Positions 45,800 through 58,570 of a DNA stretch of 64,000 bases are shown here, in pieces. The notes below the pieces were generated by a model. It did no database searches and was not told where the DNA came from. It worked only from the letters and a program-made list of their open reading frames with translations. The position numbers and the translations under genes are program-made. Origin of the DNA: Sindora glabra. Lineage: Eukaryota > Streptophyta > Magnoliopsida > Fabales > Fabaceae. Positions within the stretch are counted from its first letter, which is position 1. Each line of letters opens with the position of its first letter. The DNA is taken from the NCBI GenBank assembly GCA_020226215.1, contig CM035235.1, positions 39,295,457 to 39,359,456 of the forward strand. Reading direction: 5' to 3'.

Positions 45800-48700
45800 T
45801 AATCTGATTCGGTGAATGGTCTTCGGCTTCATTCTATGGTGGATCTTACGACAGCTCAATTGCCCTGACTACAACATATTTTTTTGTACCACCTCAAGTT
45901 CCTCATTATGATCTTTCTCTTCATCATCTGCCTCATTGCTGACCTCCTAGTCATCTTGCTTCAAAAGGTCGTCCAGATCATTATATTTGTCCATCTTCTC
46001 AAAGTTAGGCGATGGATCAAGGGTCATCACTTACCTTTTATCTAGGTCGAAACCCCTGATGATCTCTTCTCCAACCAGCTCAGACACAATCTTTTACTCC
46101 TCTTTTAACTTCTCATGCTAACCTCTTAACAAGGATTACTCATCGGAAGACCGATCGGCAACAATTTTCCAGTGGTCTTTATCCTTCTCCAAACCATCAA
46201 CTTTATTTTTTCCATTTATTCCTTTCTTTCTCGAGGACATCAAATTTTTCCATGACCTTTTCAAACTGTCTCCTCACAAGGTTGGTCTATTTTTTCCCTT
46301 ATTCAGCTTCCTTTCAAGCACTGACCATTGCCTATTCTACCTTGCTTAATTTGTCTTCTAAACCATTGATGATTTTTTTGTCTCTCAGCGATCAACCATT
46401 TCCTTTATTCCACTGACTGCTTTAATTCGTTGGTCAACTAGACTGATTCATCATACATTTGCTTTATGTCAACAACTTCCTTTTGCAGTCGTTCGAGTTG
46501 AGACCAATCTTTGTCCTTGTTTTCGAAATAATAATCTTTTGAGTATTTAATTCTCTTATACGTGACCAGATCCTAGGCATTATTTTAAAATCTTTGCTTC
46601 AAGCCTCAGGCAAAGAAGTGAGTAAAACCTCTCTAAGCTACCTTTCGCTCCAGCTTCTTCACATCATTAGGGAACAACAGCTAGCCAACCCCAAATTAGA
46701 CGTAGTTCACGTTCTTGTAAAATAGGTTGTCCAGCGGACATCCTTTCGACCCCGATGAAGCTTCCTTAGGAGAGATCAAGCAAATCTCCTTCAACACTTT
46801 CTTATCAGGATACCGGTCGCTTAGGAGGTTAATTCTAGCATGCGTCCACAAGCCACTTTGGAATGTAATACGTTGGGATTGACTAGAGATCACTTGTTGA
46901 AAAGTGGGTCTGCCCATGATCGACTAACTAGGCTAAGTTGTGAAAATCATCATTTTAGCTTTCCCTTTATCAGATTGGAACACAAGGGCTGATCGATCCG
47001 TATACTGCTCAGAAACTATTCCTTTCTCTTTGACCGCTTCCTTTTCTTTTTCCTTATCATAACTGCTTTGTGTTTGACCGGTAGAAGGATTCATTCATTC
47101 GTTTTCTCCATTATTTCCTTTACTAATTGAAACATCTATACGTGAAGATTGGCACTTTTTTTACCAATCCGACTGAGATTTTTCAGCTGACTGCTTCTCC
47201 TGACTAACTTTCTTCAGCACATCTCCCAGCAGCGGCTGAGCCTTTTTCTTACCCCTTGATGGTTGTGCATTCGAGTTAATCGTCTTCTTAATAGGCATGC
47301 TGTTTTTGGGCTCTATCTATTTGGCGAGCTCTCTTAGCTTGTCCATGTTTAAATCGTCACTTGATAGAAAGAACTCTGCAAGGTACAAAATAAAAGTCAA
47401 GTGTCAGAAGTTGAGGAATCATTGAATGAACAGGAGAAAAATTAAAACCCATTGAACATACTTAAAACAGATCAGATGTCAAAGGGATTGTGGTTGATAA
47501 CTTCTCTAGTTTTGGTGATCATTAAGTTATCATCATTAGTCAATTTAGGATCATCCTTTATTGCATTTAGTTCCAATCACGCTATAGAGAACGAGGCCTT
47601 TCCATTTAGGTGAATGCAAGTTAGTCGTTCTCCTGGCTGAGCTCCGACCTTGAAGTATGGCTCTTTTCAGCGATGAACACTAGAGTTTAAATGGTCAAAT
47701 ATGTGCCTCCCTTCCTTTTTGAGTAATGTACATCCGCAAGCCGGTAGTGGCGGAAGCATGATGAAAATATAGAAGAAGCTGTTGACAGTCGATTTTAATC
47801 CAAGACTAGCCACAATGAGTTCAGGGCAAACTAGTAGAAGCCAACCATTGTACAAAACTTATGAAGAAACCATATTCATATTTTGAAGTATAGCTTGCTG
47901 GAAAGGAATAAAGAGTGGCTTAGCACTTATCTTTTCAACTAAAGCACCATAGAACATGTAGAAATGTTCGTTTGTCTTAGCTACAAACTCGTTCAACTTC
48001 ATCTGCAGGTTCAAATAACAAGTGTGATGGTCAGTCATAAGAAGAGCAATCCTTGTTATGTAGTTGGTCGATCTTCTTAGCATTTAACCATGTTTCAAAA
48101 GAGCTCTAAGATTTAACATTCGCATTAACACATTTGATAGGACTTAGTCCACCCTTTATGAAATAAGAACGGTCTTCTCTTCTATCATTCCTTGACTTAC
48201 AAGGGATCGACTGTTTAAGATATAGAATATTATAATCATCAGCAAAGGAGCAGTCGGCCGTCAACGAGATTAGCTGAGACTGGTCAACTTCATATGGCTC
48301 ACTATGATATGATGCAATCAATTACAATGTTTCAAAGAAGCTAAGTGACCGATTCTGCCGGCCACATAATCCTCAGACATCGTACGACTACAAAATATCA
48401 CGACAGTACAAAAATTACAAGATTTACACAAAATGTACCTAAAGGCTCAACACAAATAGAAACATAATGGTAAGGAAAATGGCGTAAGTGAGCAATGAAG
48501 GAAACTGCTACAAAATAGTATATAAAATGAAGAGGTACAGATAGCATGGTGAAGAGGAATAATGCATTTTAACCAATAATCCAGTCGAGCTATGATCAAA
48601 AGATAGAAATGGTGGAAAAAGGAATAACAGAATGAAGAAGTTTACCTTAAAAACCAATCAATGACGAGATATCTCTAACAGCATATGCTGGCGGTGGAAT

Positions 48701-48900
48701 ATCTCCGGTGAGGAACAAGTGGCTTTGGATGTAGAAGGAACACAAAGACAAGAAGAAAGAAGAAACGGTAAGGAAGCCTCAAAAATGGGAAAGTGAAATG
48801 AGAAGAAAAGGATAACTTCAACAGGGAAATCAACAAGTGAGATATGTGGTCTTGTGGCTAGATTTAACGGCTGCAATGATGAGCGCATGGATTAGGCCCC
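45800..48900 (-). pseudogene. Spliced antisense ORF of the Tat-like element (putative gypsy-type transposon protein)
   Basis: Lies downstream of and opposite to the gypsy pol, as extra antisense ORFs do in several Tat-lineage elements. Exons that can be placed: a leader ending at 48646 (AAG/GTAAAC); 48387-47462, with ATG at 48380 (MSEDYVAGRIGHL); and 47375 to about 45800. The intron 47461-47376 is GT-AG. Exon 2 carries LNEFVAKTNEHFYMFYGALV, PLFIPFQQAILQNMNM, NGWLLLVCPELIVASLGLKS, and PYFKVGAQPGERLACIHLNG in other frames. This layout fits the 'putative gypsy type transposon' family (PF04195 as I recall). Exon 3 (FFLSSDDLNMDKLRELAK...) is lysine- and glutamate-rich and probably coiled coil. Higher GC than its surroundings. 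Many stops. Confidence 0.7.
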
Positions 48901-51300
48901 GAAGTACGTCCACATCCGACGATGACACAGGAAGGTAACAAAGATTAACACCTGATCTGATAGCCTAGGCTTCACCTAATGCAAATTTCAAAAAAGTTGG
49001 ATCTAATAACTTTTAAGTCCATATCTGTCCCATCATTAATGGCGTAAGTGACGAGATAGCATTAATTATCACTCTAATCAAAGCACACACCTGCTTATGA
49101 AGAGACTAACATGAAAATTTACATAAATGACTTCCATAATATTACCAAGTTAACCATAGCACTATATTGAATATGAAAAATCACTCGTCAAATCTTGCCA
49201 AATTATTTTTGAAGGATTAAACAATAAAATACTAATTATTGGACCAAAATGAAAAATAGCTTGTAATGAGCTTAAACGATAAATACTAATCATTGGGTCA
49301 AAATGAAGATGGTTCATGATGGCTTATTGAAGAACAACCCACAATCAGCCTATTAGGAAACAATATAAAATAAATGAAGAAATAATAAATTGACTTATGA
49401 GATGCATCAAAGGAATACGGGCCGTAAACACATCTAACCAACCAAGTCAAGCAATTATGATCGATAGAATCATTAATTAGCAATAGATGAAAAAATGGTT
49501 GATTCATCTTAATCAAATGTTACATACCTAATGATTTAGAATTTTATTTAACTATGTTATTAATGATTACGTATATGTATCAGTAGTTAAAATTTGTTAC
49601 GGATGCATTCATGATAATGTTCAAATTGAAGAAAATATAATTTTATAATGAAAATAAATATAGTTAAGTAAATTATAAGATCATGTGAAATCAGAAATTA
49701 AGAAAAAATGTATAGGAAAATATTTTTTAATTTTACCCTCAAAACTCCAAATTATTACTAAAATACCCTGTAGATAGTTAAAACCCCAATATCATTATAT
49801 TTTCCCATTTTTCGTTCAACGTCCAATGGATTCCCTCCACCTACTCCTTCACCACTTTAATCTCCTTCAACTTGCAACAAGGTTAAATTTGAAATTAGGA
49901 ATTTCTTTAGATTTAGTTGAGAAAGGGTTTAGGGATTTCTTTCTTTTTTTTTTTTTTCTCTTCTCTAATTGATGATGTATAAGTTAAACTTATCATCTTT
50001 TTAGTCTTTCTTCATCTTCTCCAACATCATAGGTAAATAAATAAACTACTTAAATGGATGATTTGTAAGTTTTATTAGTTGTTTTGACCTGTGTATTGTT
50101 GAAATGAAAATTTGATGATTTAAATATATGATTTTGTTATTTGAGTTAGTTGTTTGTTATATTAGGTTAGAAAGTGATAAGGAATGTTGAATATATGTCA
50201 TTGAGTTAGGAATGATATATGAAGACTTTAAGTTGGAATTGGTAGATAGTGCTACAAATTTATGGAAAATTTCAAATTATATTTAATTATAATAATCAAA
50301 TAAAGGCTAAGGGGTCATCTCTAACTAGTTATATTTGACTATTATAGTTAAATACTTCATAAGGGATTTACTTCAAGATGACTATACTCGAATACAATAT
50401 ATGAATATTACTTTAGGATTTATATCCTAAAAGCTATAGTTAAATACCATATTTGATTACCCTCAAAATCATAGCCTCTTGATAGGATTACTCAAATATA
50501 ATATTCAAGTGTAGATAGAAGAATGATACCTCATGAACTATATTTGAATATCATACTCAAATACTACAAATTCCATTGCTCTCAAGTTGTCAATAATTGC
50601 ATATAGTTCTTGAATATACTTCTTTGTCCTAACCTCAAAAACTTGGTATTCAAGTACCAAACTCATATACTACTTGAATATTTTCAAAGATGCTTTATAA
50701 ATTAATATCCAAGGCCACTGTATGATATGTAAGTTATATGATATTGAAATGACAATGTTCAAATCTAAGTATGTAGCTTGAATAATCGTGTTTGTGTATT
50801 ATAAATGAGTTATAAATATTATAAATGATGGAAATGTGATATTGTATGATGATTTAAGATTGAGAAAGGAAACATGATAAATAAAGAATTAATTTCGGAT
50901 ACATGAAAATACATTTATGAATGGATGAGGTATCTAGAGGAATAAAGCTAAATTTGTGAACAAATAAAGTTGACTAGAAGTCATAAGATAGTCTATATGC
51001 TTTACTTGTTTCCTCCAATAATTTATGATGAATAATATTATTCCTTAACAACTATTGTAAATGTGAGAGTATTAGTAGTATGAATGGAAATTAATAACTA
51101 ATTATTTGTTATTTCAACATATTATTTTATTTATCAAGATAATATCTCACTATTTTAGTTTCTAGTTATTTTTCAGATATGCCAGTGGAAGTGCCCCAGC
51201 CACCACCATTAGCTTAGGATTAAAGTTCTCCTTGACTCTTATCACTATAGTCATAATTTTTGATGAAGTGTAGTTAAGAAGTCTTGGTCCTTGTAAATAG
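48901..51300. other. No gene recognised; short repeats
   Basis: A diverged ~57-bp tandem duplication lies near 49210-49320 (tactaattattggaccaaaatg and tactaatcattgggtcaaaatg). Near 51168 an acceptor-like tttttcag precedes atgccagtggaagtgcccca, ending in a stop after MPVEVPQPPPLA. This could be the last exon of an unrecognised gene or fragment, but no upstream exon can be supported. The rest is AT-rich. Confidence 0.4.
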
Positions 51301-51790
51301 TATGGGTTAACCACTATATGAACTCAATTGTGAATACTTTTGAAATGTTTATAAAATCAATTAATTAAATTAATTACTTTGTTAACATCTATGTAATAAT
51401 ACCAAAATCGAATTGGATAATAGAAATTGGGCAATGAATTCTACACCAATCATGGTCAGGTGGGTCATGAGATGAAGAAGCTTCTATTACAATAAATAAA
51501 TCGATCTAGCCCATCTCAGAATGATTGTTCTATCCTTTCCAAATTCTTTTGGAAAGCCTCTATATATAATGAGCAGGCACACCATTCTCTCTTTCTTTCT
51601 CTAAACACTTTTTACACTCATTTTGTTTATACTCTCTCTTGCATATCTCTAAATTGACCATCAAAGGATCCTGAATAGTAACCACCACTTCAGGACTTGT
51701 TTGCAGGAAGATCAAATGCTCATTACAATAGATAAATGACCAAACTCCATCATACAACCATTACATTAGTAACACATAAATAACAATACT
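51301..51790 (+). repeat. LTR- or promoter-like segment
   Basis: Contains a TATA-like ctctatatataatgagc at 51558-51574, followed by a pyrimidine-rich ctctctttctttctctaaac and a short leader, the usual layout of a plant LTR U3-R-U5. No paired copy or coding region is seen, so the assignment is weak. Confidence 0.3.
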
Positions 51791-52059
51791 TTCTCACTTA
51801 GGATAATACTCTTTTCATCCAAATTGATAATTTAAATTATGCAATTTAAATTATGCTTTACCTACCAAATATTTCTTTGGAGTTACTTCACCTTTGATAA
51901 AACTATATCACAAAATTAAGAAAGAAATGTTATTAATAGTATTTACTATCAAAATTTTCATAATACTTATTTTTTATTATGATAATATATGTTTTGAAGA
52001 TATTTTAAATAAAATGATATATAATTACAATATAATAATGGTTAATTGTATTTAGACAT

Positions 52060-52622
52060 GATCTATTAAACATCATAAGTGTTTAGTTCATATTTGCCAC
52101 CTAAGCATGATTTATTAAAATTTATAAGAAAAATATTAAAGTGGATCAAATTTGTTTAATTTTAAAAATTAGAAAAATTAAAATAGAATTTTCCTTATTT
52201 TAAAGAAACCATATATATAATAGTACAAAATTGAAATTAAGGCTTATTCTTATTTTTGTTCTACTTTCCCTTTACTATTTGATAAAAATGGGATTTTATG
52301 AATAAGGATAGAATCACGAATGTTCTTTTTCATATTATTCTATTCATGCAATGGCCGTTGCAAATATATAAAACATCATAAGTGTATGCTTCATATTTGC
52401 GATCTAAGCCTGGTCTATTAAAATTTATAAGAAAAATGTTAAAATGGGTTAAATTTATTTAATTTTAACAATTAGAAAAATTAAAATAGAATTTTTATTT
52501 TAAAGAAACCATATATATGAGGGTACAAAATTGAAACTAAGGCTTTTTCTTATCTTTGTTTTACTTTCCCTTTACTCTTTGATAAAAATAGGATTTTAGA
52601 AATAGGAACAGAGTCACAAATA
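52060..52622 (+). repeat. 303-bp tandem array, left copy (about 1.9 units)
   Basis: The unit contains ttcatatttgccacctaagc (52087 and, as a variant, 52390), then ttataagaaaaatgttaaag, agaaaccatatatat, aaattgaaattaaggctta and tttgataaaaatgggatttt. The same unit recurs in the same orientation at 59.75-60.55 kb. Confidence 0.85.
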
Positions 52623-52853
52623 AGTTTTTTGTGATGAGACTAGCCTATAAATAATGCTTTAATCCAATATTTTATTTAGCTATAAATGGATAGAATTTTT
52701 AAATTATTTAAATATTATAAATGTAAATTTTAAATTATTAATTTTGATATTGTCTATTACATTAAAATGGATATTATTTTATAAAATTCATATTTATCCT
52801 TAAAATATTATATTTAATATCTCCTAAATATTTTATTCAAAAATAATACTAAT
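52623..52853. other. AT-rich spacer
   Basis: No gene or repeat recognised between the tandem array and the copia insertion. Confidence 0.5.
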
Positions 52854-52858
52854 CATAT

Positions 52859-53194
52859 TATTATAAATAATTATTGAATGTGGATGTCTACAGGTTAAAT
52901 ATTATCTCTCCAATTATAATTAATCATTAGGATTCAATTATAATCATATTATTAGGTTCTAATTATGATCAATTATACCCCCCAATTGTAATCAATTCTA
53001 TTTATGAATTATTATTATGAGATTACAATATTTGATTAATTTGTCCTATAAATATGGCTTATACAAATCATTTTAGATACAGTTGAATGGTATGTTCTCC
53101 TCTCCTTGTATTTCTTCCTCATCCTTATATTTCTCTTTCATCTATTTTATGTCTTTCTTTTATCATTCCCTAAGTGTTTAATATTTTCATAACA
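52859..53194 (+). repeat. 5' LTR of the copia element
   Basis: 336 bp, matching the 3' LTR throughout with scattered differences. Ends TTTTCATAACA. The next bases, cgttattaacac, correspond to the cgttatcagcac primer site of related copia elements. Confidence 0.9.
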
Positions 53195-54530
53195 CGTTAT
53201 TAACACTAAGCTCTTATCCACTAAGGTAATTTCTTCTAAGTATAAATTATTTTACTTAATCTTATTACTTTATGCTAATATAGTAATTCTTACGTCTCAT
53301 CACATTCTTCTTCTTTATTTCCTTCATATTTTGATTTTAATTTCTATAATAATTTTAATATTTTTCTAGCTTTATTCGAAGAAATAATAGTTACAAAATA
53401 TTGAATATGATGTGTAGAAATATAAATAAATAATGAATTAAATTGAGAAAAAGAAAATAATTCATATGTCATATTATACATTTGAGAATTTATTCCTGAA
53501 TGCTAAATGAATGAATTTTTTTAATCTATTTTGAAATACATGTTAGTTTTTATATAAGTATTATATATATATATGGTATGCAATTATGGATATGTGGTAA
53601 ATCCTTAATTATGTTATTATCTCGTGATTAAAAATTTGTTATATGAAAAAAAATATAATATATGTTATGTTGATATAGAAAGAAAATTTACTTTTATTAT
53701 AAGGTTTGACTTTATGCAAAAATGAATGCAAATATTCAAGAAACTAAGTTTGAAAAAAGGAAAAGAATTATCTAAAAGTAATTGGTATATAAATGTAAAT
53801 ATAACCTGAAGCATACTTTTCATAAATTTGATAATTTTTATAATGTTTAATCACCATATAAATTGACAATCAAATAAAAGATTGGATTAATAATTATATG
53901 ATTAATATGTTGATTAATAATTTCTTCAATATTCAATCTCTATTATATTAAAAATTTCTCATTCATTTTTACATGTTTATAATAGTATTATGACATATTT
54001 TACAAATATTGATTTGTAACTCTTGATATTATGAAAAAAAAATTTACCTTATGATAAAATATTCACTTATTATTTGTAATAGTTTAAAAAAAATATATGA
54101 TCCAAAAAAAAATTCTTCACTTTCATGCATCCAATTTGCTCTTGCAGTAGCAATATTAAGAAAAAGGGTTTCAAGAAATATTCTAAGTTAATTTCTTATC
54201 TCTTTATGACTAAACAAAATAATGAACTTTTGATAAGTCTCATCTGACTAACTTTACTCCATTCCCTAAAGCGAATGTAGCAACATACGACTATTTTACT
54301 CAGTAACAAACTTATGGCCTTAAATGTAGTCGTGATCATGTTTGTTATAGCAAGAACTCATCTTTCCACCAGAAGTGACAAAATGAAGAAAAGAATGATA
54401 AAAAAGATGGACAAAATAACAAGAACATATGTGATGGTAAAGGTCATTAATCTCGTACCTATTGTACTCCAAAATATTTTGTTGACCTTTACCAAGAATT
54501 GCTTAATTATATACATATAAGAAAGATAAA
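53195..54530 (+). pseudogene. Copia primer site, leader and gag with zinc knuckle
   Basis: The early part is AT-rich and badly decayed. The end of gag is recognisable near 54310-54510: CSRDHVCYSKNS, then CDGKGHxSRTYCTPKYFVDL followed by YQELL. This corresponds to the CxxCGxxGHWxRTCRTPKHLVDLYQ segment of Ale-type copia gag. The zinc knuckle has lost at least one ligand and stops interrupt it. Confidence 0.7.
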
Positions 54531-55500
54531 TTTTGCATGTGAAAAGGAATTTGAATTGATTTTCTTGAAGAATGCTTATAGTTATCTATTGTCTACTTAA
54601 TTTTCTATAAGTATATTTATCTCAAAGTTGTTAAGAAATTTTTATAAAAAAAATTACTAAATATAAATGTTTGGTATCCACCTTATTTCTTTTGAAAATT
54701 TAATTGACAAAGCATCTTTATTGCATCAAGACATTTAATTTATGCCCATTATTCATATACTCATAAGTTAGTTTTATTTTAATAATTTTTTACATTAGCC
54801 AATTTTAAAAATATTTCTATAATATCTATCATTTTATTATATATCAAGTTACTCAAAATTTATTTATATAAGTAATCATAATATCTGGATATGTAAATAT
54901 ACATCTTATTATGACTTGTTCTTATATGGTTACCATGATATCACTCTAATACTAGTCAATTTTACTTAAATGTGTCACAACCTCTTTCTTAGGAGATATT
55001 ATATGGTTATTAAAAGGTTTTAGATTATAGTATAGCATAAAATTATGCACTATTGAACCAAGCAGAATTATAGGTGAGGATATTAAAGATAAGTCATAAT
55101 ATATGTGTACCTTAAGTTTCTATGACTCATTGGGTTAAGGATATTTACTATCTATTGCATGTAAAATTATACTTTTCTTTTTTAGTAATACAAAAAAGGG
55201 CAATATTAATACTATATCTAGTATTATAAATTTAATTGAAGGCTATAAAAGAGCTAATATTTTGTTACCTAGAGGAACAAAATTACATATTGATAAAGTA
55301 TTATATTCTACAAAGTCTCATTGAAACTTATTGAGTTTAAAGAATATCCATTAAAATGGATTTCATATCAAGATAACTAATGAAGGAAATATTGAATATC
55401 TTTTTATCACCAGTATGATCTCAAGTAATAAATACATACTTAAAAAATTACTTGTTCTTTTATCTAGTTTGTACTATACATATATTAGTACAATTGAAAC
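54531..55500 (+). other. Copia protease region, barely recognisable
   Basis: Expected position of the aspartic protease. Reading is broken almost everywhere. Near 55290-55440 a trace remains of the LLSLKNIHxNGFHIKITNEG-like segment (LSLKNIH, GFHIKITNEGNIEYLFIT in mixed frames). Confidence 0.45.
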
Positions 55501-56560
55501 ACATGCTATAATAAATTAGAAGTTTATTAATTTAAAAATATTTACTATTTAGCATGAATGATTAAGGCATCCCGAATCACTAATGATGAAGAAAATTATT
55601 GAGAATTCACATAGGCACCCATTGAAAAACTTAAAGATTTTTCAATTTAAAGAATTCTCATGCGCTGCATGTTCTCTAGGTAAATTGATTATTAAGCTAT
55701 CACCAGTTAAAGTTAGAGCTGAATCTCCAACATTTCTGAAATGTGTACAGGGTGACATATGTGGGCCTATACACCCATCATGTGGATCATTTATATTTAC
55801 TATTAACTCATAATTTAACTTTTGCAAGATTATTTACTCAAATTATTCGATTAAGAGCACAATTTTCAAATTACCTTATCAAGCCTATTCATCTTGATAA
55901 TGCTGGTGAATTCTTTTGTAAGATTTTTAATGACTATTACATGTCAATAGGAACAAATGTTGAATATCCTGTAGCTCATGTTCATACATAAAATGGCTTA
56001 ACTGAATTATTTGTTAAATGACTCCAATTAATAGCAAGACCTATGCTTATGAGAATAAAACTCCCTATTTCTGCTTGGGGACATGCAATTCTACATGCAG
56101 CAGCACTTATGCGCATCAGACTAACTAGTTATCATAAATACTCCCCTTTAAAATTAGCTTATGGTCAAGAGCCAATATTTCTCATCTTAGAATTTTTAAA
56201 TGTGCAACATATGTTTCAATAGCTCCACCACAATGTACTAAGATAGGACCTTAAAGGAGATTAGGAATATATGTTGAGTATGATTCCCCTTTTATTATAA
56301 AATATCTTGAGTCAAGGACAGAAGACTTATTTATAACACGTTTTGCTGATTATTATTTTAATGAATCAATTTTTCCAACATTAAAGGGAGAAAAAGATAA
56401 GCAACTAGTCAAAGAAATTATATGAAATACTTTACAAAATATTGATCCTCGTACAAAGTAATGTGAACTTGAAATTTAAAAGATAATTACTTATAAAGTA
56501 TAGCTAATCAACTCTTAAATGCATTCATTGACTTAAAGAGAATAATTAAGTCATATATAC
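55501..56560 (+). pseudogene. Copia integrase
   Basis: GAG-pre-integrase: MMKKIIENSHRHPLKNLKIF and the zinc cysteines CAACSLGKL. Catalytic core: VQGDICGPIHP with the first aspartate, HLDNAGEFF with the second, and VAHVHTxNGLTEL with the glutamate. About 50 bp (around 20 residues) between the first and second aspartates, normally RYFMVLIDASTRW..., is missing after CGSF. The sequence resumes at THNLTFARLFTQIIRLRAQF. The rest includes LPISAWGHAILHAAALMRIR and YHKYSPLKLAYGQEP. Frameshifts and stops are present. Confidence 0.85.
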
Positions 56561-58233
56561 CAGTTGTTAATGCTCTAATAAGGATTGATATCCCCGAAGG
56601 ACAATCCATCAATGAGAAAACTAATGAGTCTAAAGCCCATTAGAAGCATGGTAGACTAATAAGTTCAAAAGATAAAAATCTTCACAAAAGAAAAGAAGCA
56701 ATTATTGAAGACGAGCCCATTAAAGAAATGGATACTCCTGCTAGAGATATAAAAAATAAAATAACTCTAGAAGAAGTTTAGGTACTTGAAAATAATGAAG
56801 AATATGAAAATAAGGAGATCTAAATAAACTATATCTCTACTAGAAAAAGATTGAACCATAAAGAAATTATTATCAACAACATTTTTACATATAATGTAGC
56901 ACTTAATATTATGAATGATAATAAGGATCATAACCCTAGATCTATCAATGAATGTCGACGTAAATATGATTGGCCAAAATGGAAAAACATAATTCAAGTA
57001 GAATTGAATTCACTTGACAAACATAAAGTTTTTAGACCTATTGTCCAAATAACTGAAGGTGTAATACGCGTTGGGTACAAAAAGGTATTTATGCATAAAT
57101 GAAATGAGAAAATTAAATTTATGAGATATAAAGCATGGCTTATTGCCTAAGGTTTTACACAAAGACTTAGAATTAATTATGAGTTCACTTATTCTCCTAT
57201 AGTGGATGCAATCACATTTCATTATCTCATTAATTTGGCAGTACATGAAAAACCTGATATACGTCTTATGGATGTTGTTATAGCCTATTTATATAGCTCA
57301 CTTGATTATGACATTTATATGAAAATCCTAGAAGGATTCAAAAATGCCTAAAGCATGTAATTCAAAGTCCCAGAAACATTATTCAATTAAATTACAAAAA
57401 TCTTTGTATAGATTAAAGCAATTTGGATGAATGTGGTACAATCGTCTTAGTGAATACTTATTAAAAGAAGGTATAATAATGATTAAATATGGCCATATAT
57501 TTTCATAAAGCAAACAAAATTTAAATTTGTAATCATTATCGTATATGTTAATGATTTGGATATTATTGGAACTTCTGAAGAGATTCAAAAGGTAGTTGAT
57601 TGTTTGAAGAAAGGATTTGAAATGAAAGATCTTAGAAAAATGAAGTTCTACCTTGGCTTACAGCTCGAACATTTAAAAGATGAAATTTTTATACATAAAT
57701 CAACTTATACCCAAAATGTCCTTAAAAGATTTTACATGGATAAAACACATCCATTAAGTACCCAAATGGTTATTCAGTTACTAAATGTGAACAAAAATCC
57801 CTTTAGACCTTGAGAAAAGATATAAAGCTACTTGATCCTAAAGTACCATATCTTATTACAATTGGAGCACTAATGTATCTTATTAGTCATACACAACCTG
57901 ATATATTATTTACCATTAATTTATTAGCAAGATACAGTTCTCCACCAATATGAAGGAATTGGAGTGATGATATAAATATTTAACAAATCCGATCAAGTGA
58001 TAATCTAGTGAATTTATTTACTAAAGTATATCTTACTGCAGTATTTGAAGAGCTAGTTCATACTATTGGAATTCTTCGACTTAAAGATCTTAATTGATAT
58101 CATCATGAGAGAGAGTTAATACACACTGTACTCTTTTTTCCTTCACTATGATTTTTATCCCACTGGATTTTTCCTAACAAGGTTTTTAATGAGGTAGTAT
58201 TCTATTATGTATTATATGGACATCCAAGGGGAG
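56561..58233 (+). pseudogene. Copia reverse transcriptase and truncated RNase H
   Basis: RT motifs are WKNIIQVELNSLDKHKVFRP, VGYKKVF, YKAWLIAxGFTQR, EFTYSPIVDAITFHYLI, IRLMDVVIAYLYSSLDYDIY, KQFG-like, and IVYVNDLDIIGT, where the catalytic YVDD reads YVND. It continues MKDLRKMKFYLGLQLEHLKD and YTQNVLKRFYMDK. After LLARYSS the sequence jumps directly to IRSSDNLVNLFTKVYLTAVF, then EELVHTIGILRLKDLN, so the catalytic part of RNase H is deleted. The purine tract ccaaggggag at 58224-58233 ends the internal region. Confidence 0.88.
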
Positions 58234-58565
58234 TATTATGAATAATTATTGAATATGAATGTCCACAGGTCAAATATTATATCTCCAATTATAATCAATC
58301 ATTAGAATTCAATTATGATCATATTATTAGGTTCCAATTATGATAAATTATACCCCCAATTGTGATCAATTCTATTTGTGAATTATCATTATGATATTAG
58401 AATATTTGATTAATTTACCATAGGAATATGGGTTGTACAAATCATTTTGGATATAGTTGAATGAAATATTCTCCTCCCTCTTGTATTTCTTCCTCATCCT
58501 TATATTTCTTCTTCATCTATTTCATCTCTTTCTTTTATCATTCCTTAAGTAATATTTTCATAACA
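58234..58565 (+). repeat. 3' LTR of the copia element
   Basis: 332 bp, collinear with the 5' LTR. Followed directly by CATAT, the right target duplication. Confidence 0.9.
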
Positions 58566-58570
58566 CATAT

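Larger units (their letters stand above)
52859..58565 (+). mobile_element. Complete but decayed Ty1/copia retrotransposon (5.7 kb)
   Basis: LTRs at 52859-53194 and 58234-58565 begin TATTAT(A/G)AATAATTATTG (ancestral TGTTATGAA...) and end TTTTCATAACA. A perfect 5-bp duplication, CATAT, flanks them (52854-52858 and 58566-58570). A primer site follows the left LTR and a purine tract, ccaaggggag, precedes the right. The pol order gag-integrase-RT-RNase H is that of copia. Motifs resemble the Ale/Retrofit group. Internal deletions in integrase and RNase H plus many stops make it inactive. Confidence 0.9.
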
